Of a stretch of 64,000 bases of DNA, positions 25,138 to 33,356 are shown piece by piece; within the stretch, counting starts at the first letter, position 1, and each line of letters begins with the position of its first letter. The notes below the pieces were generated by a model, which was not told the origin of the DNA, searched no databases, and saw only the letters and a list, made by a program, of their open reading frames with translations. The position numbers were made by a program, and so were the translations under genes. The DNA is from DATBQN01 sp963755825 (GTDB taxonomy: Bacteria > Acidobacteriota > Thermoanaerobaculia > Multivoradales > UBA5704), in NCBI GenBank assembly GCA_963755825.1, contig CAVWLA010000003.1:558001-622000 (forward strand), written 5' to 3'.

Positions 25138-26061
25138 CTAATCGATGGCGTCCGGCCGGTCGGCCGGGCGCGCGCCGTCGGCGGCCGACGTCGCGCCGGC
25201 CGCCAGGAGGCTCTGCAGGAGACCCAATCCGAGATCGCCGGGAGCGGCGAGCAGATAGCCCTCGAGCCAGCTCGCCGCGGCGCGGGCGAAGGCGGCCTCG
25301 CGATCGAGCCGGCCGGCGCCCGGCGCGGCCGTCTCGGCGGCGAGCGGCGGACCGAGGAGGGTCTCGATCGCGTCGCCTCGCCAGCGCAGCACCATCGGCA
25401 CCAGGGGCGCTCCCGCCATGCGGGCGAGCGCGAAGGGCCCGCGGGCGAGCGCCAGGGCGCGGCCGAGACAGGGTGCGGCGAAGGCGCGGCCCTCCGGCAG
25501 ATCGATCGCCATGGCGACGAAGCCGCCGTGCCGCAGGCAGCCGAGGAGGCGGTTGAAGATCGCCGCGCGCGCCCGCTCGCCGCCGGCGGTCGAGATGAAC
25601 TCGAGCGGCGCGCGGGGAGTCTCCAGATGTCCCCGGCGGAGCGCCAGCACCGGCGCCGGCAGCCGCTCGAGGGCCGCACCGATCGATTGCATGGCGCCGA
25701 GGTGGAAGGTGCAGAGGACGGCGGGCGGCCGCAGCGCGGCGAGCGCCGGCGGCGTCCGCATCAACGAGCGGACGGGGTCCAGACCGGCGCGGCGGATGAG
25801 CTCGACGAGCAGCCGGTTCCTGCCCTCCAGGCCGCCGATCCGCCAGGCGAGCCGCGCCGCCGCCGCACGATCGAGGTGAGGGAAGACAGCGCCGACCTGC
25901 TCGGGGCTCGGCCAGGCGCCGGAGAGGCGGTTGCGCAGCCAGCCGACCCTCGCGGCGGCGCGGAAGGCCGGCAGCGGGCGGCCGAGAGCCAGCGCCGCCA
26001 GCCGGCGCTCCACCGCCTCGAAGCCCCGCCGCGACGCGGCGCCGAGCGCGAGCCGGCTCAA
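25138..26061 (-). CDS. LpxL-like lipid A acyltransferase family protein, altered active site
   Basis: About 307 residues if started at TTG 26061. The length and pattern fit the LpxL/HtrB lauroyl acyltransferase family: TFHLGAMQSIGAALERLPAPVLALRR, then GGFVAMAIDLPEGRAFAAPCLGRALALARGPFALARMAGAPLVPMVL, matching the DxP...G and PxxLAxxxxxPxxP blocks. In active enzymes the first motif is H-x4-D/E (often HFGNWE); here it reads HLGAMQ, with Gln in the acidic place. No ATG or GTG start is visible between the upstream lipoprotein stop and the homologous part, so the start is uncertain. It follows the lipoprotein gene by ~29 bp. Confidence 0.55.
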   Translation of the reverse strand: MSRLALGAASRRGFEAVERRLAALALGRPLPAFRAAARVGWLRNRLSGAWPSPEQVGAVFPHLDRAAAARLAWRIGGLEGRNRLLVELIRRAGLDPVRSLMRTPPALAALRPPAVLCTFHLGAMQSIGAALERLPAPVLALRRGHLETPRAPLEFISTAGGERARAAIFNRLLGCLRHGGFVAMAIDLPEGRAFAAPCLGRALALARGPFALARMAGAPLVPMVLRWRGDAIETLLGPPLAAETAAPGAGRLDREAAFARAAASWLEGYLLAAPGDLGLGLLQSLLAAGATSAADGARPADRPDAID

Positions 26062-26090
26062 CCGCGCGGCCTCATGGCGCCTCGGCGCGT

Positions 26091-26861
26091 CTACAGCTTG
26101 GCGATCAGCGCGCGGGCCACGCTGGCGAGCTGACCATCGAGCGCCGCCGCACCCGGGTCGGGAGCGACCGTGGCTCCCACCGTGATGTGCCAGGGGCCCT
26201 TGCGCGCCTGCAGGATGCGGCCGCGCACCGAGTAACCCGCCCCCATGTTGACCGATGCCACGTTGGTCGCGAACGCCCAATCGCCCACTCCGGAGATCTC
26301 GTTGGTCCCCTGGATGACGCCGTTGAGGCCGTGCTTCTCGGGCGACAGGGTGCCGCGCACCGTGTCGCCGGTCTTGGTGTAGATCGCCTTGATCGCATCC
26401 TCCGTCTGATCGTCGCGGCTGGCGTCGACCGTGACCTTGAGCTGGTTCTTCATGGCGTTCCCCAGATTCTGCTGGCCGGCTCCGGCCTGCATCATCCCCT
26501 TCATGAAACCGCTCATGTCGCCGGCCGCCGCACGCTTCTGGCTTTTCGCGAGCTGGTCCTGGGTGTCGGCCAGCGCCTTCTGTTTGTCGGCGGGGTCGAG
26601 GTCATAGGAGCAGCCGTCCTGGATCAGCGTCTTGCCCATCAGCGCGCTCACCTCGGCGGCCGAGAGCAGCGTGCAGACCTGCACCTTGGGCGGCTCCGCC
26701 GCCGGCGCCGCGGCAGCCGCCGGCGCCGCCGACCCCGCGGGCGGCGCGCTCTGCGCATCGGTCGCGGCGGGCGCCGGCGCAGCAGGCGGTGTCTCCGCCG
26801 CCTTCTGGCAGGCGAAGACCGGCAGGAGGGCGACCGCCAGGGTGAGGAATCTCCATTTCAT
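26091..26861 (-). CDS. Lipoprotein of unknown function
   Basis: 256 residues. The signal ends in a lipobox (LPVFACQ, Cys18), followed by an Ala/Pro linker to ~57. The globular part opens VCTLLSAAEVSALMGKTL and reaches a second Cys in GCSYDL, a layout seen in DUF3558-like lipoproteins. A Met/Gln-rich stretch (GFMKGMMQAGAGQQNLGNAM) lies mid-protein. GVGDWAFATNVASVNMGAGY and a closing helix ASVARALIAKL complete it. It is anchored in the envelope; the role is unknown. It is divergent from the DinB gene across 195 bp in which I see no other feature. Confidence 0.7.
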   Translation of the reverse strand: MKWRFLTLAVALLPVFACQKAAETPPAAPAPAATDAQSAPPAGSAAPAAAAAPAAEPPKVQVCTLLSAAEVSALMGKTLIQDGCSYDLDPADKQKALADTQDQLAKSQKRAAAGDMSGFMKGMMQAGAGQQNLGNAMKNQLKVTVDASRDDQTEDAIKAIYTKTGDTVRGTLSPEKHGLNGVIQGTNEISGVGDWAFATNVASVNMGAGYSVRGRILQARKGPWHITVGATVAPDPGAAALDGQLASVARALIAKL

Positions 26862-27056
26862 GAGGCTCTCCTTTTCTCGTTGGGACCGCGACTCCGCCGG
26901 GAGGCGTGCGCGGCAGCCGGAGGCTCGAGGCGCATCGAGCGCCGGTGTGGCGGCAGCTTACACCCATGGCGCGGGACCTCTGCCAGATATGATCGCCACC
27001 TTCGTCGAAGCGCTCTCTCCGCGGCGTTCGCAGCGGAGGAGCGGCGAGGATCGAGA

Positions 27057-27581
27057 ATGACCGGACCCGAGCCAGCAGAGGATCTGCAGCCGCCGGAGCC
27101 GTGGCTCCGCGGACCGCTGCCCGGGGTCGATCCGCTCGTCGCGCCGGTGCTCGCCAGCTTCGCGCAGGTGCGCGAGGACCTGGCCCGCTGGATCGGCCCG
27201 CTCGCCGACGAGCGGATCTGGGATCGGCCGAGCGGCCTGGCGCCGGTCGGCTTCCAGCTCCGCCACATCGCGCGCAGTCTCGACCGCCTCGCGACGTACC
27301 TCGAAGGCCGTCCCCTGAGCGCCGCTCAGCTCGCCGAGCTGCGGAGCGAGATGGAGCCCGCCGGCGGCCGCGACGAGCTCCTGGCGGAGGTGCACGCCAG
27401 CCTCGATCGGGCCGCCGCGATCGTCGCCGCGCTCGACCCGGCCCGCCTCGCCGACCGCCGCGAGGTCGGCCGCGCCCGCCTGCCGACGACCGTCATCGGC
27501 CTCGCCATCCACCTCGCCGAGCACACCCAGCGCCACCTCGGCCAGGCGATCGTGACGGCGAAGCTCGCGGCGCGCGCCTGA
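27057..27581 (+). CDS. DinB-like four-helix protein
   Basis: 174 residues. The three metal-binding histidines of the DinB/YfiT fold are visible: LRHIARSLDRLATYL (first), then HLAEHTQRHLGQAIVTAKL (second and third) near the C-terminus. Helices DLARWIGPLADERIWDRP and DELLAEVHASLDRAAAIVAAL fit the bundle. Family members are often bacillithiol- or mycothiol-linked transferases or have no known activity. ATG 27057 is preceded by GAGGATCGAGA. Confidence 0.75.
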   Translation: MTGPEPAEDLQPPEPWLRGPLPGVDPLVAPVLASFAQVREDLARWIGPLADERIWDRPSGLAPVGFQLRHIARSLDRLATYLEGRPLSAAQLAELRSEMEPAGGRDELLAEVHASLDRAAAIVAALDPARLADRREVGRARLPTTVIGLAIHLAEHTQRHLGQAIVTAKLAARA

Positions 27582-27599
27582 GCGGGCGCGCGCCGAAGC

Positions 27600-27723
27600 C
27601 GGCGAAGTGTGAGTCTCTAGCGGTTGGGATGGAGCATGGCGGCAGGTTCGAGGCGCAGACGCCACAGCCTCGCAGCCGCACCAACACCTCGCCCGGGCCG
27701 ATCTCGGGGCGGCCGGATGTCAT
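27600..27723 (-). pseudogene. N-terminal remnant of a zinc alcohol dehydrogenase
   Basis: On the minus strand from ATG 27723 the reading is MTSGRPEIGPGEVLVRLRGC then GVCASNLPP. This is the opening beta strand and first zinc cysteine block (GPGEVLVRxRGCGVCASNLP) of medium-chain alcohol dehydrogenases. The similarity stops abruptly there and the rest of the ~330-residue enzyme is absent. The 255-bp gap between the DinB and SDR genes is therefore partly a deletion scar. Confidence 0.6.
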
Positions 27724-27836
27724 GGATTTCAATACGTCGGGGAGCCGCAAAGATCGCGCTTCGCACGATGCCCGGTGGCGCCTGTGGTTGTCGCTCTGTT
27801 CGGTCCGCGGCGGTCCGCGATCCGCTCCCACCTCAT

Positions 27837-28712
27837 TCAGCCGTTGACCACCTCTCCTCCGTTGGGATGGAGGATCTGGCCCGACATGTACGAGGAGTCG
27901 GCGGAAGCGAGAAAGACGTAGCACGGCGCCACCTCGGCGGGCTGTCCGGCGCGGGCCATCGGCGCGTCGGAACCGTGCTCGGCGGTCTTCTCCGCGTCGT
28001 AGGAGGCGGGGATGAGGGGCGTCCAGATCGGGCCCGGGGCGACGCCGTTGACGCGGATCTTGCGGTCGACGAGGTTGAGCGCCAGCGAACGGGTGAACGA
28101 GACGATGGCCCCCTTGGTCGCCGAGTAGTCGAGGAGCGTCGCGCTCCCTTTGTATGCCGTGATCGAGGCGGTGTTGACGATGGCGCTACCCTCGCCGAGA
28201 TGTGGGAGCGCCGCCTTCGCCATGTAAAAGTAACCGAAGATATTGGTGCGGAAGGTACGGAGGAGCTGGTCGGCGGTGATGTCAGTCAGCTCGTCCTGCT
28301 CGTGCTGCTCGGCCGCATTGTTGACCAGGAGATCGAGCCCGCCGAGCTCGGCAACCGTCGTCTCGACGGCCTGCCGGCAGAAGCCCTCGTCACCGACGTC
28401 GCCGGCGATCAGCAGGCACCGCCGGCCGCGCTCCTCGACCCCGCGCGCCGACTCCCGGGCGTCGTCGTGCTCCTCGAGGTAGACGATCGCCACGTCCGCC
28501 CCTTCGGCGGCGAAGGCCCAGGCGACGGCGCGACCGATCCCGCTGTCGCCGCCGGTCACGAGGGCGACCTTGTCGGCGAGGCGGCCGCAACCCTCGTACC
28601 GCGGCTCGCTGTCCGGTTGCGGCCGCATCCGGGACTGCCGGCCGGGCTGGCGCCGCTGGGACTGTGGGGGTTGCTTCTTCTTCGCCTGGTCCTGGGCACC
28701 CGCTTTCGCCAT
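27837..28712 (-). CDS. SDR family oxidoreductase (YghA/general-stress type)
   Basis: 291 residues. A Lys/Gln-rich disordered lead (~residues 1-45) precedes a Rossmann fold with VALVTGGDSGIGRAVAWAFA and a VNNAAEQ block. The catalytic pair is in DYSATKGAIVSFTRSLA (YxxxK), and the end NGGEVVNG is typical. The long basic lead and the (R)MRPQP...Y linker match the GsiB/YghA-like SDR group, which uses NAD(P) on unknown alcohols or aldehydes and is often stress-induced. ATG 28712 follows GAGGAG. The small gene upstream (stop at 28732) is probably in the same transcript. Confidence 0.85.
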   Translation of the reverse strand: MAKAGAQDQAKKKQPPQSQRRQPGRQSRMRPQPDSEPRYEGCGRLADKVALVTGGDSGIGRAVAWAFAAEGADVAIVYLEEHDDARESARGVEERGRRCLLIAGDVGDEGFCRQAVETTVAELGGLDLLVNNAAEQHEQDELTDITADQLLRTFRTNIFGYFYMAKAALPHLGEGSAIVNTASITAYKGSATLLDYSATKGAIVSFTRSLALNLVDRKIRVNGVAPGPIWTPLIPASYDAEKTAEHGSDAPMARAGQPAEVAPCYVFLASADSSYMSGQILHPNGGEVVNG

Positions 28713-28731
28713 CGTCTCCTCGCTCCCTCGT

Positions 28732-28929
28732 CTAAAGATTGCTCTGGTACTTCGGCGCGTCGTCGAAGAGCGAGTTCCAGAAGCTCCAGTTGCCGCGGGA
28801 GGAACCGGCTCGGGCGCCGCTCTCGCTCTGGCCGGTCTCCGCCTGCTGATCTCCCAATCCATCCGCAACCGGCCGGGCGGCCGGCTCCTGCTGCCCATGA
28901 CCCTTCGACAGCTCCTCGGTGCCTGACAT
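28732..28929 (-). CDS. 65-residue disordered small protein
   Basis: Starts at ATG 28929 and ends 19 bp before the SDR start. The sequence is Gln/Gly/Ser-rich and low in hydrophobics until its end, NWSFWNSLFDDAPKYQSNL. I do not recognise it. Tight spacing with the SDR suggests cotranscription, perhaps both under stress control, as inference. Confidence 0.5.
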   Translation of the reverse strand: MSGTEELSKGHGQQEPAARPVADGLGDQQAETGQSESGARAGSSRGNWSFWNSLFDDAPKYQSNL

Positions 28930-29111
28930 GATCCTGCGCCCCTTTCCTCGTTGGCTCGCCGGGTCGAGCCCCGGCGTCACATTCAGTTGCAACTCATGTG
29001 CAACGCCTGGGCCAAAGCGATGTCTCTCCGAGCCTTGGGGAGCGGAGCCGCGAGAGCTCGCCCGGCGGGCAGCCCAGGCGCGGTGGTCCGAAAGTTGCTC
29101 GCTCTCGCCGC

Positions 29112-29789
29112 GTGCCCGGGACGAGCGATCTCCACGGCAGCGCTCCCGACGAGTGCCCCGTCGCGCTGCTCCTCATCGACGTCGTCAACGACCTGGAGTT
29201 CGAGGGCGGCGACGCCCTGCTCGTCCAGGCGAGGCCGGCGGCGCGGGCGGTCGCCGCGCTCAAGCGGCGGGCGCGCGCGGCGGGCATCCCGGCGATCTAC
29301 GTCAACGACAACTTCGGCCGCTGGCAGTCGGACCTCCGGGCGCTCGTCCGCCACTGTCTGGAGGACGGAGTGCGCGGCGAGCCGATCGTCCGCCAGCTCC
29401 TGCCGGCGGAGGACGACTACTTCGTCCTCAAGCCCAAGCACTCGGGCTTCTTCCAGACCGCCCTCGAGCTGCTCCTCAAGCACCTCGGGGCGCAGACGCT
29501 GATCCTCGCCGGCTTCGCCGGGGACATCTGCGTTCTGTTCACCGCCAACGACGCCTTCGCCCGCGACTTCCGCCTCCTCGTCCCCGCCGACTGCGTCGCC
29601 TCGCAGACCGCCGAGGCCAACCGAGGCGCTCTCGAGCTCATGGAGCGGGCGCTGGGCGTCGAGTCGACCCCGAGCGCCGAGATCGACCTCGCGGCGCTCG
29701 TGGCGGGCGACGGCGACGGCGAGCGCGGGCCGGCTAACGCCCGATCACCACGCCCCAGGCACCCTTCCCGGCCGGGATCGTCGCGATGA
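29112..29789 (+). CDS. Isochorismatase-like cysteine hydrolase
   Basis: About 225 residues from GTG 29112. The family core is clear: ALLLIDVVNDLEF (catalytic Asp), PAIYVNDNFGRWQSD, DDYFVLKPKHSGFFQTALELLL (catalytic Lys), and LAGFAGDICVLFTANDAF with the nucleophile Cys. Family members hydrolyse amides or vinyl ethers; the substrate is unknown. The frame stays open to GTG 28998, but that lead is Arg/Ser-rich and unlike the family. The C-terminal end overlaps the convergent beta-propeller gene by 56 bp. Confidence 0.8.
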   Translation: MPGTSDLHGSAPDECPVALLLIDVVNDLEFEGGDALLVQARPAARAVAALKRRARAAGIPAIYVNDNFGRWQSDLRALVRHCLEDGVRGEPIVRQLLPAEDDYFVLKPKHSGFFQTALELLLKHLGAQTLILAGFAGDICVLFTANDAFARDFRLLVPADCVASQTAEANRGALELMERALGVESTPSAEIDLAALVAGDGDGERGPANARSPRPRHPSRPGSSR

Positions 29790-30720
29790 CGCGGAGGCTG
29801 GCCGTGTCGACGACCGAGACGTCGCCGCTGAGACCGTTCGCGGTGTAGAGCCGCCGGCCGTCGCGGGTGAGGTCGATGCCCCACGGGCGCTTGCCCACCG
29901 GGACCGTGGCGACCACCCGCCCCACCGCCGCGTCGATCACCGAGACGGAATTGGCGTGGCCGTTCGCCACGTAGACGCGGCGGCCGTCCGGCGAGACGGC
30001 GATGCCCACCGGCTTCGCCCGCGGCGGCAGCCGGAGAGTGCGCAGCACCCGATGGCGGACGGCGTCGACGACGGCGAGGGTGCCGCCGACCTCGGCCGTG
30101 ACGTAGGCCCGCCGGCCGTCGGGAGAGAAGGCGACGACCCGCGGCCGCGGATCGACCAGGAACGTCGAGACGACCTCGAGGGTGCGGGTGTCGATCACCG
30201 AGACCGTGTTGCTGGTCTCGGCGGTGACGTAGACCCAGCGCCCATCGGGGCTGAGGCCCATGCCCTCGGGCTCGATGCCGACGACCAGCGAGGCGAGCAC
30301 CCGGTGCCGCCGCACGTCGGTGACCGTCGCCGTGCCGGCATCCTCGTTGGCGGCGTAGAGCCGGGAGCCGTCGCGGCTGACGACGAAGCGCTCGGGGTCG
30401 GTGCCCACGTCGAAGCGCCCGACCTCGCGGAAGGTCCGGGCGTCGAGCGCCACGATGGCGTCCGCCGAGCTCTTGGTCGTATGAGCGAGGTCGCTCAGGG
30501 CGACGTAGAGGAGGCGGCCGTCGGCGGCGAGCTGGATGCCGCGCGGGCGAGCGCCGGCCGGTGTCATGCGGACCGTCGAGACCACCCGCTCGGTCGCCGT
30601 GTCGAGGACGGTCACCGTGCCGGCATCCTCGTTGCTGACGTAGGCGAGCGGCGCCGCGGCGGTGGAAATCCCAGCGGGGAGAGCGAGGAGGGCGAGGAGG
30701 ACGGGCGCCGCGGCCCTCAT
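29734..30720 (-). CDS. Exported YVTN-repeat beta-propeller protein
   Basis: 328 residues. A signal peptide (APVLLALLALPAGISTAAA) precedes about seven blades. Each carries a YVTAExxxTVSVIDT-type strand and an SPDGRRVYVxN turn, for example LAYVSNEDAGTVTVLDTATE and GRRVYVANGHANSVSVIDA. Such propellers bind partners or ligands in the periplasm; PQQ-dehydrogenase loci often encode one. It is the last gene of the xoxF-cytochrome oxidase operon, and its ATG overlaps the stop of the binding-protein gene (ATGA). Confidence 0.85.
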   Translation of the reverse strand: MRAAAPVLLALLALPAGISTAAAPLAYVSNEDAGTVTVLDTATERVVSTVRMTPAGARPRGIQLAADGRLLYVALSDLAHTTKSSADAIVALDARTFREVGRFDVGTDPERFVVSRDGSRLYAANEDAGTATVTDVRRHRVLASLVVGIEPEGMGLSPDGRWVYVTAETSNTVSVIDTRTLEVVSTFLVDPRPRVVAFSPDGRRAYVTAEVGGTLAVVDAVRHRVLRTLRLPPRAKPVGIAVSPDGRRVYVANGHANSVSVIDAAVGRVVATVPVGKRPWGIDLTRDGRRLYTANGLSGDVSVVDTASLRVIATIPAGKGAWGVVIGR

Positions 30721-31442
30721 CGCGTCCACTCCGGCTCCACGGCGCCGGCGAGCCGCCCGGCTGCGTCCGTCAGATAGACCGGCTGGACGAGGTGGCGGTC
30801 GCCGGGATCGAAGCGCAGCATCATCCCCTTGTGGCCGTCGAGCCGCAGCTCGCCGAGGCGCTGCCGCGGGCTGCCGCCCGGATAGCGGAGGGCGAGCTCG
30901 ACGGCGCACTTGACCGCCATCCAGCCGTGCCAGGCGCGCTCGTCCATCGCGTGGCCGAAGCGGCGGAGATAGCGGACGTTGAGCGCCTCGGCGCCGAACT
31001 TCATCAGCGCGGGGTGCCAGTCGACCACCCGCAGGTCCCGGCGCTGCGGGAAGCGGGCGAGAGCCTGCCGCCGGAAGCTCGGGCTCGAGGTGACGTTCCA
31101 GGCCGGCGCGCCCGCCGCCTTCGACGTCGCGAGAAAGAGGATCGGCGAGCCGTCGCGCCGCGGCGCCTCCCCGATGCGCACGAAGCGGGAGCCCGGCTCG
31201 GAGACGACCGCGACGTGGAGGAGGTCGCCCAACCGCCTCGCCTCCTCCAGGCCGAGGAGCGCCCCCTGCCCCTCCGGGCTCCCGGGAGTGAGGAGAATCC
31301 CCAGGGAGACCCGGCTCGCCGCGTCCGCGAGCGTCAGGGCGAGGGCCCGCCGGCCGAGGCCGGCGAGCGCTCCCGCCGCGAAGAGCGCCCGGAGAAGCTC
31401 GCGGCGGCCGATCGTCCGCTCGCGCCCGTCGTCAGGCGCCAC
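30717..31442 (-). CDS. PQQ-pathway-associated ABC-type substrate-binding protein
   Basis: 241 residues. A Tat-like lead (IGRRELLRALFAAGALAGLG) is followed by a short periplasmic-binding fold: VSLGILLTPGSPEGQGALLGLEEA, PILFLATSKAAGAPAWNVTSS and ADDxx-like HGWMAVKCAVELALR. It ends GHKGMMLRFDPGDRHLVQPVYL. It resembles the shortened binding proteins found with PQQ-dependent alcohol dehydrogenases (the TIGR03863 kind), whose ligand is unknown. Its start overlaps the ctaG-like gene end by 11 bp, and the propeller gene follows with an ATGA overlap. Confidence 0.7.
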   Translation of the reverse strand: MAPDDGRERTIGRRELLRALFAAGALAGLGRRALALTLADAASRVSLGILLTPGSPEGQGALLGLEEARRLGDLLHVAVVSEPGSRFVRIGEAPRRDGSPILFLATSKAAGAPAWNVTSSPSFRRQALARFPQRRDLRVVDWHPALMKFGAEALNVRYLRRFGHAMDERAWHGWMAVKCAVELALRYPGGSPRQRLGELRLDGHKGMMLRFDPGDRHLVQPVYLTDAAGRLAGAVEPEWTR

Positions 31443-32346
31443 GTCTCTCCTCCTGGCGCAGCAGCCTCTCGCTCCGCGTGTGGACGACCCGCCGCTCCGC
31501 CTCTCCCAGCCAGGCGGCGAAGAGCGCCAGCCCGAGGACGAGGAAGACGACCCCGGCCGGGACCCACATGACGAGGCCGGCGAGCTGCTGGTCCGCCAGG
31601 GGCGAGAGCCCCCACGCGCCGGTGCGCTCCTGGTAGATCGGATACCAGAGGCGGGGCGCGAAGGTGAGGAGGGCGCCGAGGACGCCGCTGTGGAGCGAGG
31701 TGAAGAAGACGTAGAGCACGGCCGCGCCGTAGCCCAGGCGGCCGAAGCGGCCGTGGACGAGCGCCCAGGCGAAGAGGGCGGCGGTCAGGAAGAAGCTGAG
31801 GTGCTGGAGCGCATGGAGGAAGTCGTCGTCGAGCGTCGCCTGATAGAGGGCCGGCAGGTGCCAGATCCACAGCGCCAGGCCGTGCAGGACGCAGACGGAG
31901 AGCGGCGCCGTGAGCCCGCGCCAGGTGGCGGCGAAGGCCGGCGAGCGCGCCACCCGCCCCGCGCCGTCCCGGGCGCGGCGCGGCAGCGCCCAGAGGGTCG
32001 GCGCCAGCGGACGGCCGAGAACGATGAGGGGCGCGGCGACGAGGATGAGTACCTCGTGCTGCACCATGTGGGCCGAGAAGAGGATGCCGCCGAGCGCGTC
32101 GAGCGGCGAGACGAGCGCCACGACGAGCGCCAGCCAGCCGGCGGCGAAGCACCCCGCCTGCCAGCGCTGGATGCCCTGGCCGGTCCCCGCCCGCCCCCAG
32201 AGGCGGGCGAGGCCCAAGGCGTAGAGGGCGCCCGAGAGGGCGAGGAGGACGAGGGTGAAGGGCTCCCAGCTCCACCAGCCGAGGACGGTGCCGGCGTCGA
32301 GCCCCGCTCCGGCATGGAGATGGAGGAGGAAGAGGAAGGGCGACAT
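31432..32346 (-). CDS. ctaG: Cytochrome c oxidase assembly factor CtaG (caa3 type)
   Basis: 304 residues, about seven transmembrane helices. The family blocks are FSAHMVQHEVLILVAAPLIVLGRP, LWIWHLPALYQATL, HALQHLSFFLTAALFAW and LVMWVPAGVVFL. His residues in these helices likely bind copper or help insert CuB into subunit I. This is the Caa3-type CtaG, not Cox11. The ATG shares one base with the stop of the small membrane protein upstream (TGATG). Confidence 0.88.
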   Translation of the reverse strand: MSPFLFLLHLHAGAGLDAGTVLGWWSWEPFTLVLLALSGALYALGLARLWGRAGTGQGIQRWQAGCFAAGWLALVVALVSPLDALGGILFSAHMVQHEVLILVAAPLIVLGRPLAPTLWALPRRARDGAGRVARSPAFAATWRGLTAPLSVCVLHGLALWIWHLPALYQATLDDDFLHALQHLSFFLTAALFAWALVHGRFGRLGYGAAVLYVFFTSLHSGVLGALLTFAPRLWYPIYQERTGAWGLSPLADQQLAGLVMWVPAGVVFLVLGLALFAAWLGEAERRVVHTRSERLLRQEERRGA

Positions 32347-32726
32347 CAGTCGCAGACCTCGAGGATCAGCACCGGGAGGCCGGTCGCCAGGATCGCGACC
32401 GCGAACGACAGGCAGAGCCAGAAGCCGGCGATGGCGAGGAACCGCGCGCGCGATCCCCGCGCCTCGCCGCTCACCGTCGAGATCGCCGGCTCGCGGCGCA
32501 TGCGGACGCGGGCGAAGACGGCGCCGGAGAGGGCGATGAGGAGCGCCGCCGGCGTCACCGCGGCGAGGAGGAGCCGGCTTCCCTGCCAGCAGGCGGTCGG
32601 GGCGAGCGAGTAGCTGACGAGCTCGGCGAGAACCCAGCCGAGGGGGCCGGCGAGAATGGGGAGCCAGAGGAGGACCTCGCGGCGTGGAGGGCGATTCTCG
32701 CGCAGCTCGTTCGAGCGGTCGGCCAT
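32346..32726 (-). CDS. Small three-helix membrane protein of the oxidase locus
   Basis: 126 residues with helices at ~20-42 (LPILAGPLGWVLAELVSYSLAP), ~50-68 and ~97-120. GPLxWxxxxxxSYxLxPxAC is a pattern seen in small proteins encoded between ctaE and ctaG in other bacteria; none has a proven role. The position suggests a subunit IV-like or assembly function. It follows the subunit III gene by 9 bp and overlaps ctaG by one base. Confidence 0.65.
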   Translation of the reverse strand: MADRSNELRENRPPRREVLLWLPILAGPLGWVLAELVSYSLAPTACWQGSRLLLAAVTPAALLIALSGAVFARVRMRREPAISTVSGEARGSRARFLAIAGFWLCLSFAVAILATGLPVLILEVCD

Positions 32727-32735
32727 GGCGAAGGC

Positions 32736-33356
32736 TCAGCCCGCGAGGGTCGCCAGCAGGCCCGGATCGAGGAAGAAGATGGCGTAGAACAACACCCAAC
32801 AGGCGGTCACGAAGTACCAGTACATGGAGTTCAGGCGCAGGTCGTCCATGTGCTTGTCCTCGACCGGGCCGAGGGTGAGGAGCGCGATGAAGAGCAGGTT
32901 CTCGCCGATGCCGGTGACCACGTGGAGGCTGTGGAGCCCCCCCGCCGTCCACACCAGCGAGCCGTAGGCGTGGCTGTCCCAGCGAAAGGTGAGGGCGCGC
33001 AGGATGGCGATGCGCACGGCCAGGAAGGCGACCATCAACACGGTGGCGGCGATCAGCCAGCGGCGGATCGTCTGGAGCTCCTCGCGCGCCGCCGCCCGCG
33101 CCGCGCGATGCATCGGGTAGGCGCTGGCGAGGAGGATCGCGAGGTTGAGCGTGGTGATCCCGAGGCCGGGGTGGCGCACCCCGGGCGGCGGCCATAGGTG
33201 GGCGCCGCCGCGCAGGTAGAAGTAGCTCGCCGCCAAGATGGCGAACATCGTCCCCTCGATGCACATGATGCCGGCGACGCCCCACCAGAGCGGATCGCGC
33301 ATCCCGAAGGCGGTCGTCGGCAGATTCGAGACGTCGATCTCCAGCCGCCGGCTCAC
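32736..33356 (-). CDS. ctaE: Cytochrome c oxidase subunit III
   Basis: 206 residues, five transmembrane helices, the short form of subunit III. Visible blocks are WGVAGIMCIEGTMFAILAASYFYLR (with the family Glu), WTAGGLHSLHVVTGIGENLL and MYWYFVTACWVLFYAIFFL. It lacks the first two helices of the mitochondrial form, as is usual in caa3 oxidases. GTG 33356 is used because it overlaps the subunit I stop (GTGA), the same coupling seen through this operon. Confidence 0.9.
   Translation of the reverse strand: MSRRLEIDVSNLPTTAFGMRDPLWWGVAGIMCIEGTMFAILAASYFYLRGGAHLWPPPGVRHPGLGITTLNLAILLASAYPMHRAARAAAREELQTIRRWLIAATVLMVAFLAVRIAILRALTFRWDSHAYGSLVWTAGGLHSLHVVTGIGENLLFIALLTLGPVEDKHMDDLRLNSMYWYFVTACWVLFYAIFFLDPGLLATLAG

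Noticed and set aside
31432..33285. Very long minus-strand frame through ctaE and ctaG
   Set aside because: Only its last part (from 32346) encodes CtaG. The upstream part is the wrong frame of subunit III and has an Arg/Pro-rich composition.
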